From positions 6,780,501 to 6,844,500 of the forward strand of contig JAXRKN010000045.1 in the NCBI GenBank assembly GCA_038502055.1: DNA of 64,000 nt, read 5' to 3'. The DNA is from Tanytarsus gracilentus. Its lineage: Eukaryota > Arthropoda > Insecta > Diptera > Chironomidae. The translations under genes and the position numbers were made by a program. Positions 9,974 through 21,677 of this stretch are shown in pieces. Under the pieces are notes generated by a model that worked only from the letters and a program-made list of their open reading frames with translations, was not told the DNA's origin and did no database searches. The first letter of the stretch is position 1, and every line of letters begins with the position of its first letter.

Positions 9974-11692
9974 CTTTGAATAGTTATTGATTGAACTTCA
10001 TCTAAAGACTAAAAAATATTTGAGGATTTTTTAAATAAATATTTTCAAAATCATGCGTTTGACTCAAAATAGGGGAATCACTAAACTGAATTTGTGATTT
10101 TGTATTTTTCATAAGATTAAAATTATGACTTGGAGTATTTTTTAAATTATGAATCAAGTCCATAAAGCAGAAATTCAAAAGTATCCAGGATAAAAATCAC
10201 AAAACATTTCTCATTTTTTTCAATGAATTTTATTTAATTTTATCCGACCATTGGTGCCAACTTTGAATAATTTTGTAAAATGCTTTTCCAGGATTTTCAG
10301 TATTCTGAAACTGACATGCTCCAAAGATTTTGTAATCTGATTTTACAAAGCCCAGTTTGATTCCTTCTTCAAATAAAGAAAATCCTGTCATAAGCTGAGC
10401 TTCATTGGGTGTTTTAACAGTGAAATCTCCAATGTATCCAATACCAAATGCGAGTTTATTATTATTCTTTGTATGAGCACCAGTAAAATTCCATCCTCGA
10501 CCTTAAAGTTTAAATAATTTATTAAGTTTAAATATTGTAAAAGATTTTGATCAAAAAATGAATTACCCTCATAAACATTTCCGTCACCACCTATTAGAAA
10601 ATTATATCCGATGTCATCAAATATTCGTAAATGATTTTTCTGGATTTTTGCAACCGTTTTTATGCAATTTTCCTAAAATATTTTGTTGAATTTTTATATT
10701 TTACACAAAAGTTTTAAACCTTATCAGTGCACTCGGATGTAACTGTATGATGAATTATGAACTTTTCAACAGGCAACTTAATGACATCTAGCTGATTTTT
10801 AGAACGAATTGCTTTCCATTCTTCTCTTGAGACAATTCTTAATTTATTCTGTTTCGCTTCAGTAACATTAAAAGTTTCAATAACATCAGAAATGTTTGTC
10901 AATTTATCTTTTTCTAAACCATATTCAAATTCGAAATTAAATTCTTTCCACATAAATCCAAATGCAAGGATTAAAATTATAGAAATGAGTATTATAAAAC
11001 CGATTGGTTTCCATCGCAATGGTCTTTTAACCACTGAAATAAATAACTATTAAACTATTAAAAATTTCAAAAATAAAAATAAATTTTTAACCTCTAACGC
11101 TGTGATATTTTTCTTCCTCCATATTTTTTCGTCACTGAAAACTAAATAATTAAAGACCTAAAAATATTTTAGTTTAAAATGATAAAATTTGAGCCCCAAA
11201 AAAATATGCTGATAAGTTTGCTCAAATGTTTGCGGTTTAAAGATTTTTTATTAAATTAAGTTTTTTTGTTAAAATTTTTTTCTGGTTTTCTGTGGTCGCA
11301 AGAGTTGTGGTTCAAATCACAAACGGGAGTACATGTACACAAATGCATTCTGCATTAATTAAATCGAGTGAAAATATTAAAACTAAGGAAATCAAGCTTG
11401 ATCAAGCAAAAATTATTTTTTGCGGTTTATAACAGTATTTAAGTTCCTTTCTTGTTCAGTCAAATAGCCCTATCTGGTTGCTTTCCTTACTCTAATTTCA
11501 ACTTTATCTCTTACTCTTTCTTGCTTTTATCGTCAACTCCTGATTTCTTGAAAATTTTCTTCAAAATACATTTAAAAATAAATAATTTGATCTTTATGAT
11601 TAAAATAAGTACGGCGCCGATAAATAAATAAACATCCAGGGATCGAAGTTGGAAATAACTCAAGTCAAAAGCAGCAGATGTTCTTAAGTGTG
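9847..11692. repeat. Tandem segmental duplication, copy B
   Basis: Second copy of 7998-9843. Its right end is continuous with the complete UGT gene, so this side retains the original UGT-to-PGRP-2 junction, while copy A retains the original PGRP-2-to-PGRP-1 junction. Confidence 0.95.
10230..11122 (-). CDS. PGRP-2, copy B: transmembrane, non-catalytic peptidoglycan recognition protein
   Basis: Exons 11092-11122, 10720-11033, 10567-10672 and 10230-10501 give the same 240-residue protein as copy A; I saw no difference in the coding exons. The upstream sequence is also duplicated, including the stretch back into the UGT tail, so both copies should carry the same proximal promoter. Domain content and missing zinc ligands are as for copy A. 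Identity this high means a very recent duplication, gene conversion, or an assembly artefact from two haplotypes. Confidence 0.85.
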
Positions 11693-13313
11693 GTGCACTC
11701 TTATGTTTAATTGCAAAATTTGTCCAGTAAACCACAGATTCTTTTGGAGTCATTGGTCTGTCATTATAGCGTTCCGAGGCAATTTTAGCATTTTCACGAT
11801 ATTTTGGATTGTTGATGAGTTCTTTGAGTGCCAGACTGATTGTCGCCTCTGTGATGTTGTGGAAATAGATCTGCTCAGCGTAGCCTGCATCGACAGCATA
11901 AGCCATGTTCATTTTTTGATCGCCAAAAATCGGCAGACCTAAAAGGGGAATTCCTTCAACAAGAGCTTCAGATGTGCCTAAAAGTCCACCATGAGTGATA
12001 AAAACTTTTAAATTCGGATGCTGGAAAATGTCACGTTGAGGAAGCCAAGGACTAATTAATACATTATTTGGTTTATTAGGCAGCGAAGGGTCCTCATATT
12101 TCCAAATCACTTTTTGCTTCAACTTTCCGAGTGCTTTGAGAATTTCTTGTAACTTTTCCGATGGCCATTGAGTTGATTTGAGTACTGAACCCATCGAAAA
12201 GTAAACGATACCATCCTTTGCCGAGTCCATATAGTCTTGAATGTCTTTCGGGAGTGCTTTAGGCGGCTCAATATGAATTCCACTAATTTCTATCATGTTG
12301 GGCATGTACGGGCGAGGAGACATGGCGGATACGTGAGAATTTAAGAAAATAATCGATGGACTGTGATACATTTCATCGAATGACTTTTTCGCATTGGGAA
12401 AGAGCTCATTGTAGAGATTTCGTTGAGTTCTCTTCGTGACAAAATGATAGTGAAGATCCTCCACGTGAGCAACGATTGTGTTATGAAGTCGTTCCATAAA
12501 ATTCATTTTATCCGTATACCGAAGAAACGGTCGAGGTACAAATGAATATGGAGAAACGCTAAAAGATAAGTCAGAAATCGTTGAACCATTGAAAGTTTAA
12601 ATTACTAGTAATTACTCACTTGCCGCTGATGTCATCAAGCCACTTAACGGCTGGCCATATCGAGTACGAAACAACAATACATCCAAAATGATCGGCAATC
12701 CCATAGTTAAGAGCATCATAATTAAAAAGTTCCATGAGGCAGACATCAAATTTTTCATCTGAATTTAACAGCTTTTGAATTTTTGGATGAGCGAGGTATG
12801 GTTTTGTCATAATTTCGGCCATTCCGGCAATTGCGTGCATTTCCATTAGGGGAGCAATTAAAGAACTCGATTCAAAGTCAAACATGTTTGACACGGCGCC
12901 TAAAAATAAAATTCGCTATTGTTAGATTTGCATAAAATTTATGTGCCGACATCGGACGTTAAGAATTTAAATTTTCAACTCAAAAATTAGAAAATTTGAT
13001 AAGGTTAATTATTTTCTATTAAAATCTGAAATGTCCGCACTTGGTTACGTAACAATGCAACTAGTTTTTCACCTTTGAAGAATGTGTGAAGAAAATCCTC
13101 AGTTGAAATTTCACGGTAATTCATGTTTTGTTCTTTATCTGAAGGAAAACATGTAACCACGGTAACATTATTATTTGATTCGATGTAAGCTCTTGCAATC
13201 GATTGGCCAATTCTGTTATGCGATGTCGCGAAAAACGGAAGAAATGCAAGAATGCGCTCAGTGAATGCACTCCCTGGATAGCTCGTGATGAAAAGCAGGA
13301 ATAATAGCTTCAT
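11511..13313 (-). CDS. UDP-glycosyltransferase (insect UGT)
   Basis: Three exons, 13073-13313, 12620-12899 and 11511-12558, join in phase to 522 residues, the usual UGT length. UGTs transfer sugar from UDP-glucose or a related donor to small lipophilic molecules in the ER lumen, in detoxification, pigment or odorant clearance. Visible features are a signal peptide (MKLLFLLFITSYPGSAF), the N-terminal aglycone-binding half, and the sugar-donor signature at about 345-388 (SPWLPQRDIFQHPNLKVFIT, then HGGLLGTSEA and LPIFGDQ). A C-terminal membrane anchor lies at about 482-505, with a lysine-rich cytosolic tail ending KSKKE, compatible with ER retention. Exon 1 uses the donor AAAG|GTGAAA; a longer open stretch past it is intronic. 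It is divergent from glutathione synthetase, and its last exon contains the right breakpoint of the tandem duplication. Confidence 0.93.
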
Positions 13314-13334
13314 CGCTCGTACAATACTCGAATT

Positions 13335-13341
13335 AAACTGA
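13335..13341 (-). promoter_or_regulatory. Candidate initiator of the UGT gene
   Basis: The minus strand reads gcaTCAGTTTaatt, a match to the arthropod initiator TCAGTY, about 26 bp upstream of the UGT start codon. This would give a very short 5' leader. No TATA box was identified at the expected distance. Confidence 0.4.
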
Positions 13342-14100
13342 TGCCGCGTCGTAATATTACTTTTTTTATTGTTTTGTGAAAATACACGTGCAATATTTTT
13401 TTGTGTATGAATATGAAAAATTACTATGGAATAACTGTGTATTTTACTAATACAATCTCAAGATAGCTAAAAATGTTCAATACACTCACACCCGGTGTTT
13501 TATGACTTAACTCGAATTGATGATTAAAATTTTGCTAATCAAACTTTGCATGCGTCGATGATGTTACCGGTTATCAGGTTATAAAAAAATGTTTTTGGTG
13601 AGTGATTAAATTAGGCAAATTTGTTCAAAATATAATTAATATAAAGCGTTAGTTTTCTGAGTTCACTATTATTTTGAGCATAAGTTAAATTAATAACTGA
13701 TTGAATAAGTTAAATTAAATATACGGAATGCAAACCGTATATGCACTTTATAACATGTTTATTTTGATGTAAGCTTGTCATTAATCATTTTATAAATTAA
13801 TTAATACATTTGCGAAAAATCATGAAGTGAGTTACAAGTAAATTGATATGAAGTTTGTCAGTTTAATATATTTTTATTAAAGCAAAAATCAATTACGTAA
13901 AAGTTTTCAAATCATCATTTCAAGAGCGTTCATAAATAAAAATTTCAATAGACTAAAAAAATTACGCATTTTAATTAACCGTTATTTTTAATTTTCAAAT
14001 TTTAGCACACATTTTTAGCACTTAGCATTGTTTACTCATTCTTCTTTTTTTCATAAAAAAATTGTGATAAACTTTAAAAGTTTTAAAGCATATTTCCGCG
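13342..14100. other. Divergent intergenic region between UGT and glutathione synthetase
   Basis: About 0.8 kb, AT-rich, flanked by two divergently transcribed detoxification-related genes. It must hold both promoters. No repeat or coding signal seen. Confidence 0.4.
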
Positions 14101-14104
14101 ACGA

Positions 14105-14110
14105 TCAGTC
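14105..14110 (+). promoter_or_regulatory. Candidate initiator of glutathione synthetase
   Basis: TCAGTC in gacgaTCAGTCatt lies about 90 bp upstream of the ATG at 14195 and fits the arthropod initiator consensus. This is inference from a short motif. Confidence 0.3.
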
Positions 14111-14194
14111 ATTAAAATTATTAGTTCCTATTTGTATCATTGTTAGTCGTTAATTTAAATTGAAGTTCTTGTGCTGTAAATCCTTTAAACAATA

Positions 14195-17100
14195 ATGAGT
14201 AATCCAAAATTGAAAATTTTGCCATCGGCGATTGAGCTGCCTCTTGAGCCTAAAATTTTGCAAGAAATCGTATCCAAAGCTAAGGATTATGCACTAATGA
14301 ACGGCATTTGCATGCGATCCAGAGAAAACTTCAACGAGGATGCACTGCAGGTTGGTACAAATAAAAATAAAAAAAATCATGTGCCGAGCTCTCCAGCGAG
14401 ACCTTGAAAAATTTCTAATCAATTATTTCGTTATTACTCTGCAATATTGAGTCATTAGATTTGAGCTGTGTTTATTTATTTGATCTAACCTAGATATAAT
14501 TTAATCAATTCGTCGATTAATCTTTAATCTCTTTTAGTTTGCACCATTCGTTCTCACGCCATCACTTTATCCTCGACCCGAGTTCGAAAAAGCAGTCGCA
14601 CTTCAAACGGTTCTCAATGAACTCATGCACAATGTTGCTCATGATACTGATTTTTTAAGGGAAACTCTTGCCTCCACAATTGCGGTCGATGACTTTACTG
14701 CAAAGCTCTTTGAAATATACGAAACTGTTCTCGCCGAAGGCGTTTCTCAGGTAAGTCAAGCTAAATGATCTTTTTATTCATCATCGCCATCCTAACTGCT
14801 CACATTATTTTCTATTTTCTCTGATGATCCTTAAAAACAATTATCTTCAAAAATATTAGGCAGTGTCACTTGGCTTGATTCGCAGTGATACAATGCTCGA
14901 AGCCTCTAAGAAATGCTATACGAAATGTAGATCAATAAGTAGTCAATTTTATTGTTGCGTAACATTGGTTGAGATTAATACAATCGCTTCCGGTTTTGGA
15001 TGGCTAGGACCGGCTTCAAGATTAATTCAGAGGTATATTTTGACTTTTTTCATCGATGACCGTCTTTTTTTTCTCCACTGCGCGAGTGCTCTTCCAATTT
15101 ATTTCCTTTAAATTTTTGTTGTGAGAATTCAGCTCATTTAAATTGCAAAAGTTCTCTCGGGTCATTCATAAATGATTTCACTTGTCCTGTTTAATGTTAC
15201 ATGTGACATGATTTTTGAATGAACCTCACATCACTATTCATAGTGCCACCTAATAAGAACGTGCTGTAAATAATAAGTTGTTTGGAATTAACTCAAAAAG
15301 GATCATCTAGCTTTTTTTAGTTCTTGTTGTATGAATAACTTTTTCGGAGATTCTCAAATTTGAGGACCTTAAAAAAGAAGAAATGTTATGATCTCTATTC
15401 CATATATTACAGATTTTTACATTAGGCTTGCTCCGTTCCGATTACTTTAATAACAATAAGCTGAAAATTTTGCAAGTGGAATTTAATACGGTTGCATCAT
15501 CGTTCGGCGGAATATGCTCCAAATTTCAATCATTTCATAGGTAGAGATTTTATTACACTATTTTTTATTTTGTTCATAAGTTTGGATGTTTTGATGCTAG
15601 ATTAAAATTATCACAAAAAACCACATCACTCATTCACATTCATTTATAAGCTAAAATCACATTCATTAACATGTCAGTGTTAGACACTCATATAGATAGC
15701 AAGAATTCTAGCTTTTTTGTTCACTAACTCCATTCATCCTTCAAAATTTTTATATTCGTAATATATGAAGAAAATTTTCGTATAGACTTTGGTGTAGAAT
15801 TGAAATTGGAAAAGCACTCATATTTCCTATTTTTTTATATTATGGAAAACAATTTGATTCAGTTACCATTTTCAGCTTAATATTGGCATCGAGGCATGGA
15901 TGGAAAAGTTCATTTTTAAATTCACATTCCATAGTTTGAACACCTCAGAAAAATTACCTTAACCTTTATTCACACACGTTGAGGTGATCTTTGGTTGATT
16001 CACGCATATCCACAAGTTACCTGCACATTTTACCAACGAAAGCTTACAAATTTCATGAACACTTTTCGATTATAAATAATAAAATTATATCAATCAATTA
16101 TTTATGATGCCAATTTAAAAAATTCCTCGTTCATGTTTCGATGCTAATTTATTTATTTGTTGCATGCTTTGCCTTTCATCGAAATTTTATTCAATTAATT
16201 TATTTTCTCTCTCTCCCTCAAAAGCTATGTTCTCAACGAGCTCGGCCATGGAGAATGGACAGAAAATGTAAATAATTTGCTAAAATTAAAAGAATTCTAA
16301 TTAATTCAATTTAATTAATTAGCTTCCGGATAATCATGCATTGGAAGGATTATGTGCGGCGATGGTTGAGGCTTGGAACATTATTGGCAACCAAAATGCC
16401 GCCATTCTATTTGTTATCGAGGACGTGACTTATAACATTTGCGATCAAAGATTTCATGAGTTTGAGATTCGCAAATCGTATCCACACGTTAAAGTCATTC
16501 GCAGGACGTTGACTGAAATTCATAAGAATGGTGTGTTGGGACCAAAGAAGGAGCTGATTATCGATGGAATTGATGTCAGTGTCGTTTATTTTCGTGCTGG
16601 CTACGAGCCACTTCATTATCATTCACAAAATGAGTGGGATGCGAGACTTTTGATTGAGCGTACGACTGCAATCAAATGCCCTTCTATTCATTATCATTTG
16701 GCTGGAACAAAGAAAGTTCAAGAAGCGCTCGCCCGACCCGGAATGCTACAGAAATTTTTAGCTGATGAAGCTCAAATTAAGCGAGTTAAAGAAATCTTCA
16801 CGGGACTTTATTCGCTCGATAAAAATGAAGGAGGCGAAGAGGTGATTGAGAAAATCCTAGCAAATCCAGAAGTTTTTGTAATGAAACCGCAACGTGAGGG
16901 TGGCGGTAACAACATTTATGGCGTCGACATTCCTGATAAGCTCAAAGAGATGAGTGAAGAAGAAAGAAACTCATACATTGTTATGGATAGAATTTTCCCT
17001 CCAATCTCACGGAGTTATATGCTGCGACCGGGCAATGAAAATCCTCCCAAAATTGTCGATATGGTCTCAGAGCTTGGAATTTTTGGTGCAATAATTGGAA

Positions 17101-17291
17101 GTAAGCAGAAGGTAAATTATCTAATTTGCTTTAAAGTTTGAATAATTTAATGAAAATAATTTTCTTCTCAGATTGTTTACAATCGTCAAGTTGGACACAT
17201 GTTACGAACAAAATTAGCGAACGCAAATGAGGGTGGTGTCGCAGCCGGCAGTGGTGCTCTCGATTCGCCCTTTTTATTTGACTTACAATAA
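14195..17291 (+). CDS. Glutathione synthetase with two alternative third exons
   Basis: The enzyme joins gamma-glutamylcysteine and glycine using ATP, the second step of glutathione synthesis in the cytosol. Exons are 14195-14350, 14538-14750, then either 14860-15032 (3a) or 15413-15540 (3b), 16225-16267, 16323-17111 and 17172-17291. The result is 497 residues with 3a or 482 with 3b; human GSS is 474. Family blocks: LxRSD, VE(I/F)NT..S.FG, DQR, VIRRT, VVYFRAGYEP, ARLL.ER, CPSI..HLAGTKKVQ, RPGML, FVMKPQREGGGNN (ATP grasp, glycine-rich), LRPG, SELGIFG and a C-terminal GGVAAGSGALDSP loop. Exons 3a and 3b both begin in phase 0 and end in phase 2 (AG|GT), and both encode the same structural segment, so they cannot be used together without duplicating it and shifting the frame. 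A polyadenylation signal AATAAA lies at 17324. Confidence 0.93.
14860..15032 (+). other. Glutathione synthetase alternative exon 3a
   Basis: Encodes the segment from AVSLGLIRSDTMLE to ASRLIQ. Relative to exon 3b and the human enzyme it has an insertion rich in Cys, Ser and Thr before VEINTIASGFGW. The metal/substrate-binding Glu and Asn of the ExN motif are kept; the small-residue substrate loop reads IASGFGW. Acceptor attag|GCAGTG, donor CAGAG|GTATAT. Confidence 0.85.
15413..15540 (+). other. Glutathione synthetase alternative exon 3b
   Basis: Encodes IFTLGLLRSDYFNNN to FQSFHR, 15 codons shorter than 3a and without its Cys-rich insertion, so close to the human length for this segment. The substrate loop reads VEFNTVASSFGG, closer to the vertebrate sequence. 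Acceptor ttacag|ATTTTT, donor CATAG|GTAGAG. Its phases are identical to exon 3a. Confidence 0.85.
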
Positions 17292-19371
17292 TATGTGAGA
17301 AGAATTTTTATAAATATTGATTAAATAAATTTTATTTTATGGTTAATAGTTTTTCGGTGACAGGTGAAGAGCAAAAGACTTTTTTGGTGGCATTTAATTT
17401 CAGCTGGAATTGCAAAGAATTTTAAAACTCGTTCAATTAAACTTTTTACATTTTTTATCTCACTTTATTCATCTAAATTAAAATATTTTTCCTCTTTGAT
17501 CAATATTTTGCACACAGTTTTCTATGTTTTCAGCATTTTTAACTTTGGAGTTTTAACTTTTATTTTATTCTTTTTGATATTCATTTTCGATATCTTTGCT
17601 TTCATCTCTACAAGTATTTTTAATGTAGATGATGTCGTTAATAGGCTGAAGATGATGCCTTCATTCATAGCTATCGAGGGCCTCAAAATATCCTCGCATA
17701 TATTTTTATTTTACCCTTTATATTTTTTTTTGTTAAAAACTTTTTGGAGCTTTTTTCTAAACGTATATAGTTTTAAATTAAATAACAAGTGAACATATTT
17801 TTTTTTTGATTTAAAATGTTTTCGTTTTTCTTTGATACACATAACTTTGAGGTAATTATTTGCTTTACATAATTAATTCACTTTCTCTCTTTTTTTGGGG
17901 GGAGTGTCATAATAATTTTTTTACTAAAAAGCTCTCAAAGCTCTCTGTTTTAAAAACTATCTGTCATAAGTTATTGCAATAATTACTTTAAAGATAAGAA
18001 CTTTAACTCTCTTGTGAATAATAAGTTTTTGATTTAATTATTTTAGTTGTTAAAATCTACGATAAATCTTTTAATGTGTTTTTTTTTGTGTATTATTCAT
18101 GTGTGTTAGTTAACAAGAAGAATATAAATTCTCTATTATGCAACAAATCCAGGAGATTGTGAGGATTAAATTTGATCGCATTTTTTCGACAATTTCAACA
18201 TTAATTCAATTTTTGCTCTCAAATTCAAGAAAGCTTTTGCTTTAAAAAGCTTTTAATGATTATCAAAAAGCTCAAAAAAACTTTCTGTATTTTAATAAAT
18301 TTTTTTATCCAAAAAGTTTTGTTGAAAGTTTTCTTATAAAGTTCACGTGATCTTTTAAGAAGCTTTTTATTAAAAATGTCATAAAATTCTGTTGATATCT
18401 TTAGATAAAATCTAATTATCACAATCACCCGGCAAATAATTATGTGTTGTTTTTATGTGTAGGTGCTTCTAAGAAACATCATAGATTTTTCACTACGAAC
18501 TTTCTAACTTTTCATAAACTTTCTTCTTTGATTTTCTTATAAGTAAATTCATTTCTTTATATTCTCTCACATCTTGCATTTTCGTTTCATATATTTTTTT
18601 CTATAATCATCACCAGTTCATTTCAGTTAACACGTTTCGTTATATTTAAAAATAAAAAAAAGAACGACGAGAAGATAACGAGAGAAAAATTAATTTATAT
18701 ATTTCTTCTTTTCGTGGGAATTTTCCTGGCGAAAATTATGTAACTTGTTGTGAACGCGTGTCAATGACAGCGCGAGATTTTTTTTGACAGATTTTATTGG
18801 ATCATCTACAAATAACAAAATAATTTCACAGAATATATTCCACAGATTGTTTCATGCACGTAAAAGCTCAACAGCTCATCAATTTTCTTATATAAAAAAT
18901 TCTCTTGAAGTCTCTCAGCTTGAGAACACATCAATTTTTCCATTATCTTTGTCAAATTTATACAATTTTAGACTATCAAATCAGTTCTCCATGGAAATAA
19001 TATAATAATAAATAATAATTAATATATATGGCAACATAATATCAGTGCTTTTTGTGTGTGTGTGTATAAAAAAAATAATTTGAACATATAACGTGAAACA
19101 ATATTTTAATTTTAAAAAGAAAGTCAACGGCATTGAGAATGAACTTAGAGTTTCTCTTTGTGCTTTTGTACTTTTGACCCAAAAAGCTCCATATAAACTC
19201 TTCTCTCTCAATTTGCCACGAAAAAAAAATCTCTTCATTTATAGCTTTCATGTCGCAAACAATTTTTTGTTTGAAAAAATGCTAATTTAATTTATGAAGT
19301 TTTTTTCTTTGGACGATTTTCGAGTAACACGAAAGAAAGTAAAAAAACTAGAAAAATTTTCGTATTGAAAA
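17292..19371. other. Convergent intergenic region
   Basis: 3' flanks of glutathione synthetase (plus) and the phosphatase-1 targeting subunit (minus). The region is AT-rich, with a short (TG)n run near 19055. Open stretches at 17364-17792 and 18784-19005 are low-complexity and lack a believable gene structure. Confidence 0.4.
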
Positions 19372-21669
19372 TTAATACAAGAACGTATTCGACCACTGTC
19401 GGGCGCCGAGAATGTCAACCTGACTCTCGGCCGATGGAGCTGATGCCGCTGTGTTTAATTGAGTTGCTTCTGATGTTACTTGTGACGACGATGAAGTGCT
19501 GTCTGAATTCATTAGTGTATTTGCTCTGAGTGTGTTGCATGGCAAACACTGAAAACAATAATTAACTCCATAATTGCTGTCCCAATATTGTTCGCCTTTG
19601 ACTTGAAATCTTATCGCGAGCTCTAATCGCTGACCAATTTGAAGGGAGTTTCCAAAAAGGATGAAGCTAAATTTATCGCTGAACCCGTCGCACGAGTTCT
19701 CGACATAGCTTGCCGAGAGGTCAGAGTAGGAACGCCAGTTGTCGGTCGAGTAGCGAATGTGAACGCTTTTATGAAAGTCTAAATTTCTCACGCGCGCACA
19801 TCCAGTGATTGTTAAATTTATCGGATCCGTAACTGCGGCATTTTCGAGACAAACTTGTGTGTCGCGGAGACGATCGATGAAGTTTGGAAGGCAACCGGGT
19901 TGTTGAAAGAGTGGAACTAAGACCTTATCGAGTGGTGGTCCCAGTTGAACGGGATCACTTGAAATTGTAATGTCTAAATATTCGTAAGCTGATTTAGGAA
20001 TTTTTGGAACCTCATCGAGGAAAGTTCGAACATCGGCGAGATCCAATCCTAAAATGTCAGCAAATCTAACGCTCTTTTTCCTGCCCGGTGTTCCCGGAGG
20101 CGTTTTTCCAGTCTTAAGTGACGAACAGCGACGAATTCGTGGCAAACGTTCATACGTTTCGGTTGATTCTTCATCGGAATCTTTTTTACGTGTACATTTT
20201 TCTTCTTCTTCTTCGACTTCTTTGGGTTCATTTGTTATTTCGTCGAGAATGTCTTGCTGATCAAATTGAAGTGGCTCAGACTCGACGGTGGCTGCAGGCT
20301 CCACTAACGGCGGTAGAGGAGGTGATTCTTCTTTTTCTGGCGTTAAAATTTCTTCACTCTCAATTTCACTTTCTTTCACGAAATGAGTTTTGCAATCGTA
20401 GTAATTAAGCAATGTACATTTCTCATCACTTCTAGCACCACAATCGATCATTACTTGAGCCTCCTCTGCTAGAACTATCTCATTTGGCAATTCACCTTCG
20501 GCATCTTGAAGAGTTGAATTTGAATTTGAATTGGCGGTCGACATTGAGCTCTCATCGTCGACATTGAGATTAGACGTAGAAGTGGTTGACTGTGATGGTG
20601 GCAGAGATTCAGATGAGTCACCCGACTCAACCAGTCGTACATGACCGTTCATCTTATAAACAGGCGTTGCCGATGATGATTCTTCTTCTGATGGCTCGTC
20701 TAAATTGATTGGTGATGGCGGCTTTACGGCAATTCGATTGTGACTCAAGTGAGCATAGACTCGACGAGCGTGACGAGCGGGAAGTGATTGTTGCTGCTGC
20801 TGTGTTTCGAGCACAGGACAATCGTAGAACTCTGTACCGGTGTCTGAAGATGCTTCAGGATCAAAGAATTGAACATCAGAACTGCTGGCACTGCCACGTG
20901 ATTCATTTTCGAGAGTCGACGAGCATGGCGATGCACAAACAAATCCGGATTCCGGTGCTTGCGGCTCTTGTGGTGTAGAGCCAGTCGTTTCAATCAGTCG
21001 TGTATATTCACATTCATCTATTGGAGAGCCTGGCGATTCAGGTTCCATATCAAAGTCAAAGTACGAATCTGCAGATTCCGAGGCGACATTATTAAGTTGT
21101 GATGTACCGAGGCGTGGTTGTAAATCTGTGATGGCTCCTGAATTATTTATATTGTTATTGATGTTGTTCGCTGTGCTTCCACCCAACCACGCAGATGATG
21201 CATCGACGACATCTGTGTCTTCTTGATCCTTTTTTTTGATGAAATGAGAAAAGTTTGTTAATTTTTACTTCTGTGAGAGTTTGTTACATTGGCTGTGCCA
21301 AAATAAAAAAAGAGAGTCTCTAAATTAGGTCCCTTGTGAATTTACCTGACTTCCTAAAGTCTTTAATCTCGATTGAAGACTTCTCGCAAATGCTTCAGCC
21401 CGTCCACGGCACGACATACTGAGTATCGATGTGAAATTACAATTCGATTGCTGTTCCAATTCAATGTGGGTCGCTGTCGTGTTGACTTTTGACACATCAA
21501 AGATCTTTGCTAATGCACCTCCGTTGCTGATGAGCGGCTGACGCGTATGTATGTGTATCGGCTGGAATTGATGAGGGTTGTGATTATGAAAAGAAGAAGA
21601 GTTTACGCCCACTATCGATGTTGTTGATGACGGCGAATTTATCGACGTCGGCTGTGCTGTGCTGCTCAT
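19372..21669 (-). CDS. Protein phosphatase 1 regulatory subunit 3 / glycogen-targeting subunit (Gbs-70E-like)
   Basis: Coding exons 21346-21669 and 19372-21228 join in phase 0 to 726 residues (start ATG 21669). The protein targets protein phosphatase 1 to glycogen, favouring active glycogen synthase. It shows the PP1-docking RVxF motif (KKSVRFAD, about 492-499) followed by ILGLDLADVR, and a C-terminal CBM21 carbohydrate-binding domain (about 565-670). The domain contains VCLENAAV, GCARVRNLDFHKSVHIRYS, DNWRSYSD and the WDSNYGVNYCF glycogen-binding block. The N-terminal two thirds are low-complexity and acidic, rich in Ser, Glu and Pro, as in the insect homologue Gbs-70E. An acceptor (ctcttcag) lies 7-8 bp before the ATG and the frame is open to it, so an upstream exon could add coding sequence. 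Confidence 0.9.
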
Positions 21670-21677
21670 CAACCCAC

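Noticed and set aside
13005..13072. Extension of UGT exon 1 to the stop at 13005
   Set aside because: The donor AAAG|GTGAAA at 13072 joins in phase to the next exon; reading on gives non-UGT sequence and a stop.
17364..17792. 142-codon ORF downstream of glutathione synthetase
   Set aside because: Phe/Leu/Ile-rich low-complexity translation of AT-rich 3' flank, placed after the AATAAA signal. A possible acceptor precedes it, but it joins no sensible upstream frame.
19042..19290. Overlapping short ORFs on both strands
   Set aside because: No splice context, no family resemblance; 3' flank of the phosphatase-targeting gene.
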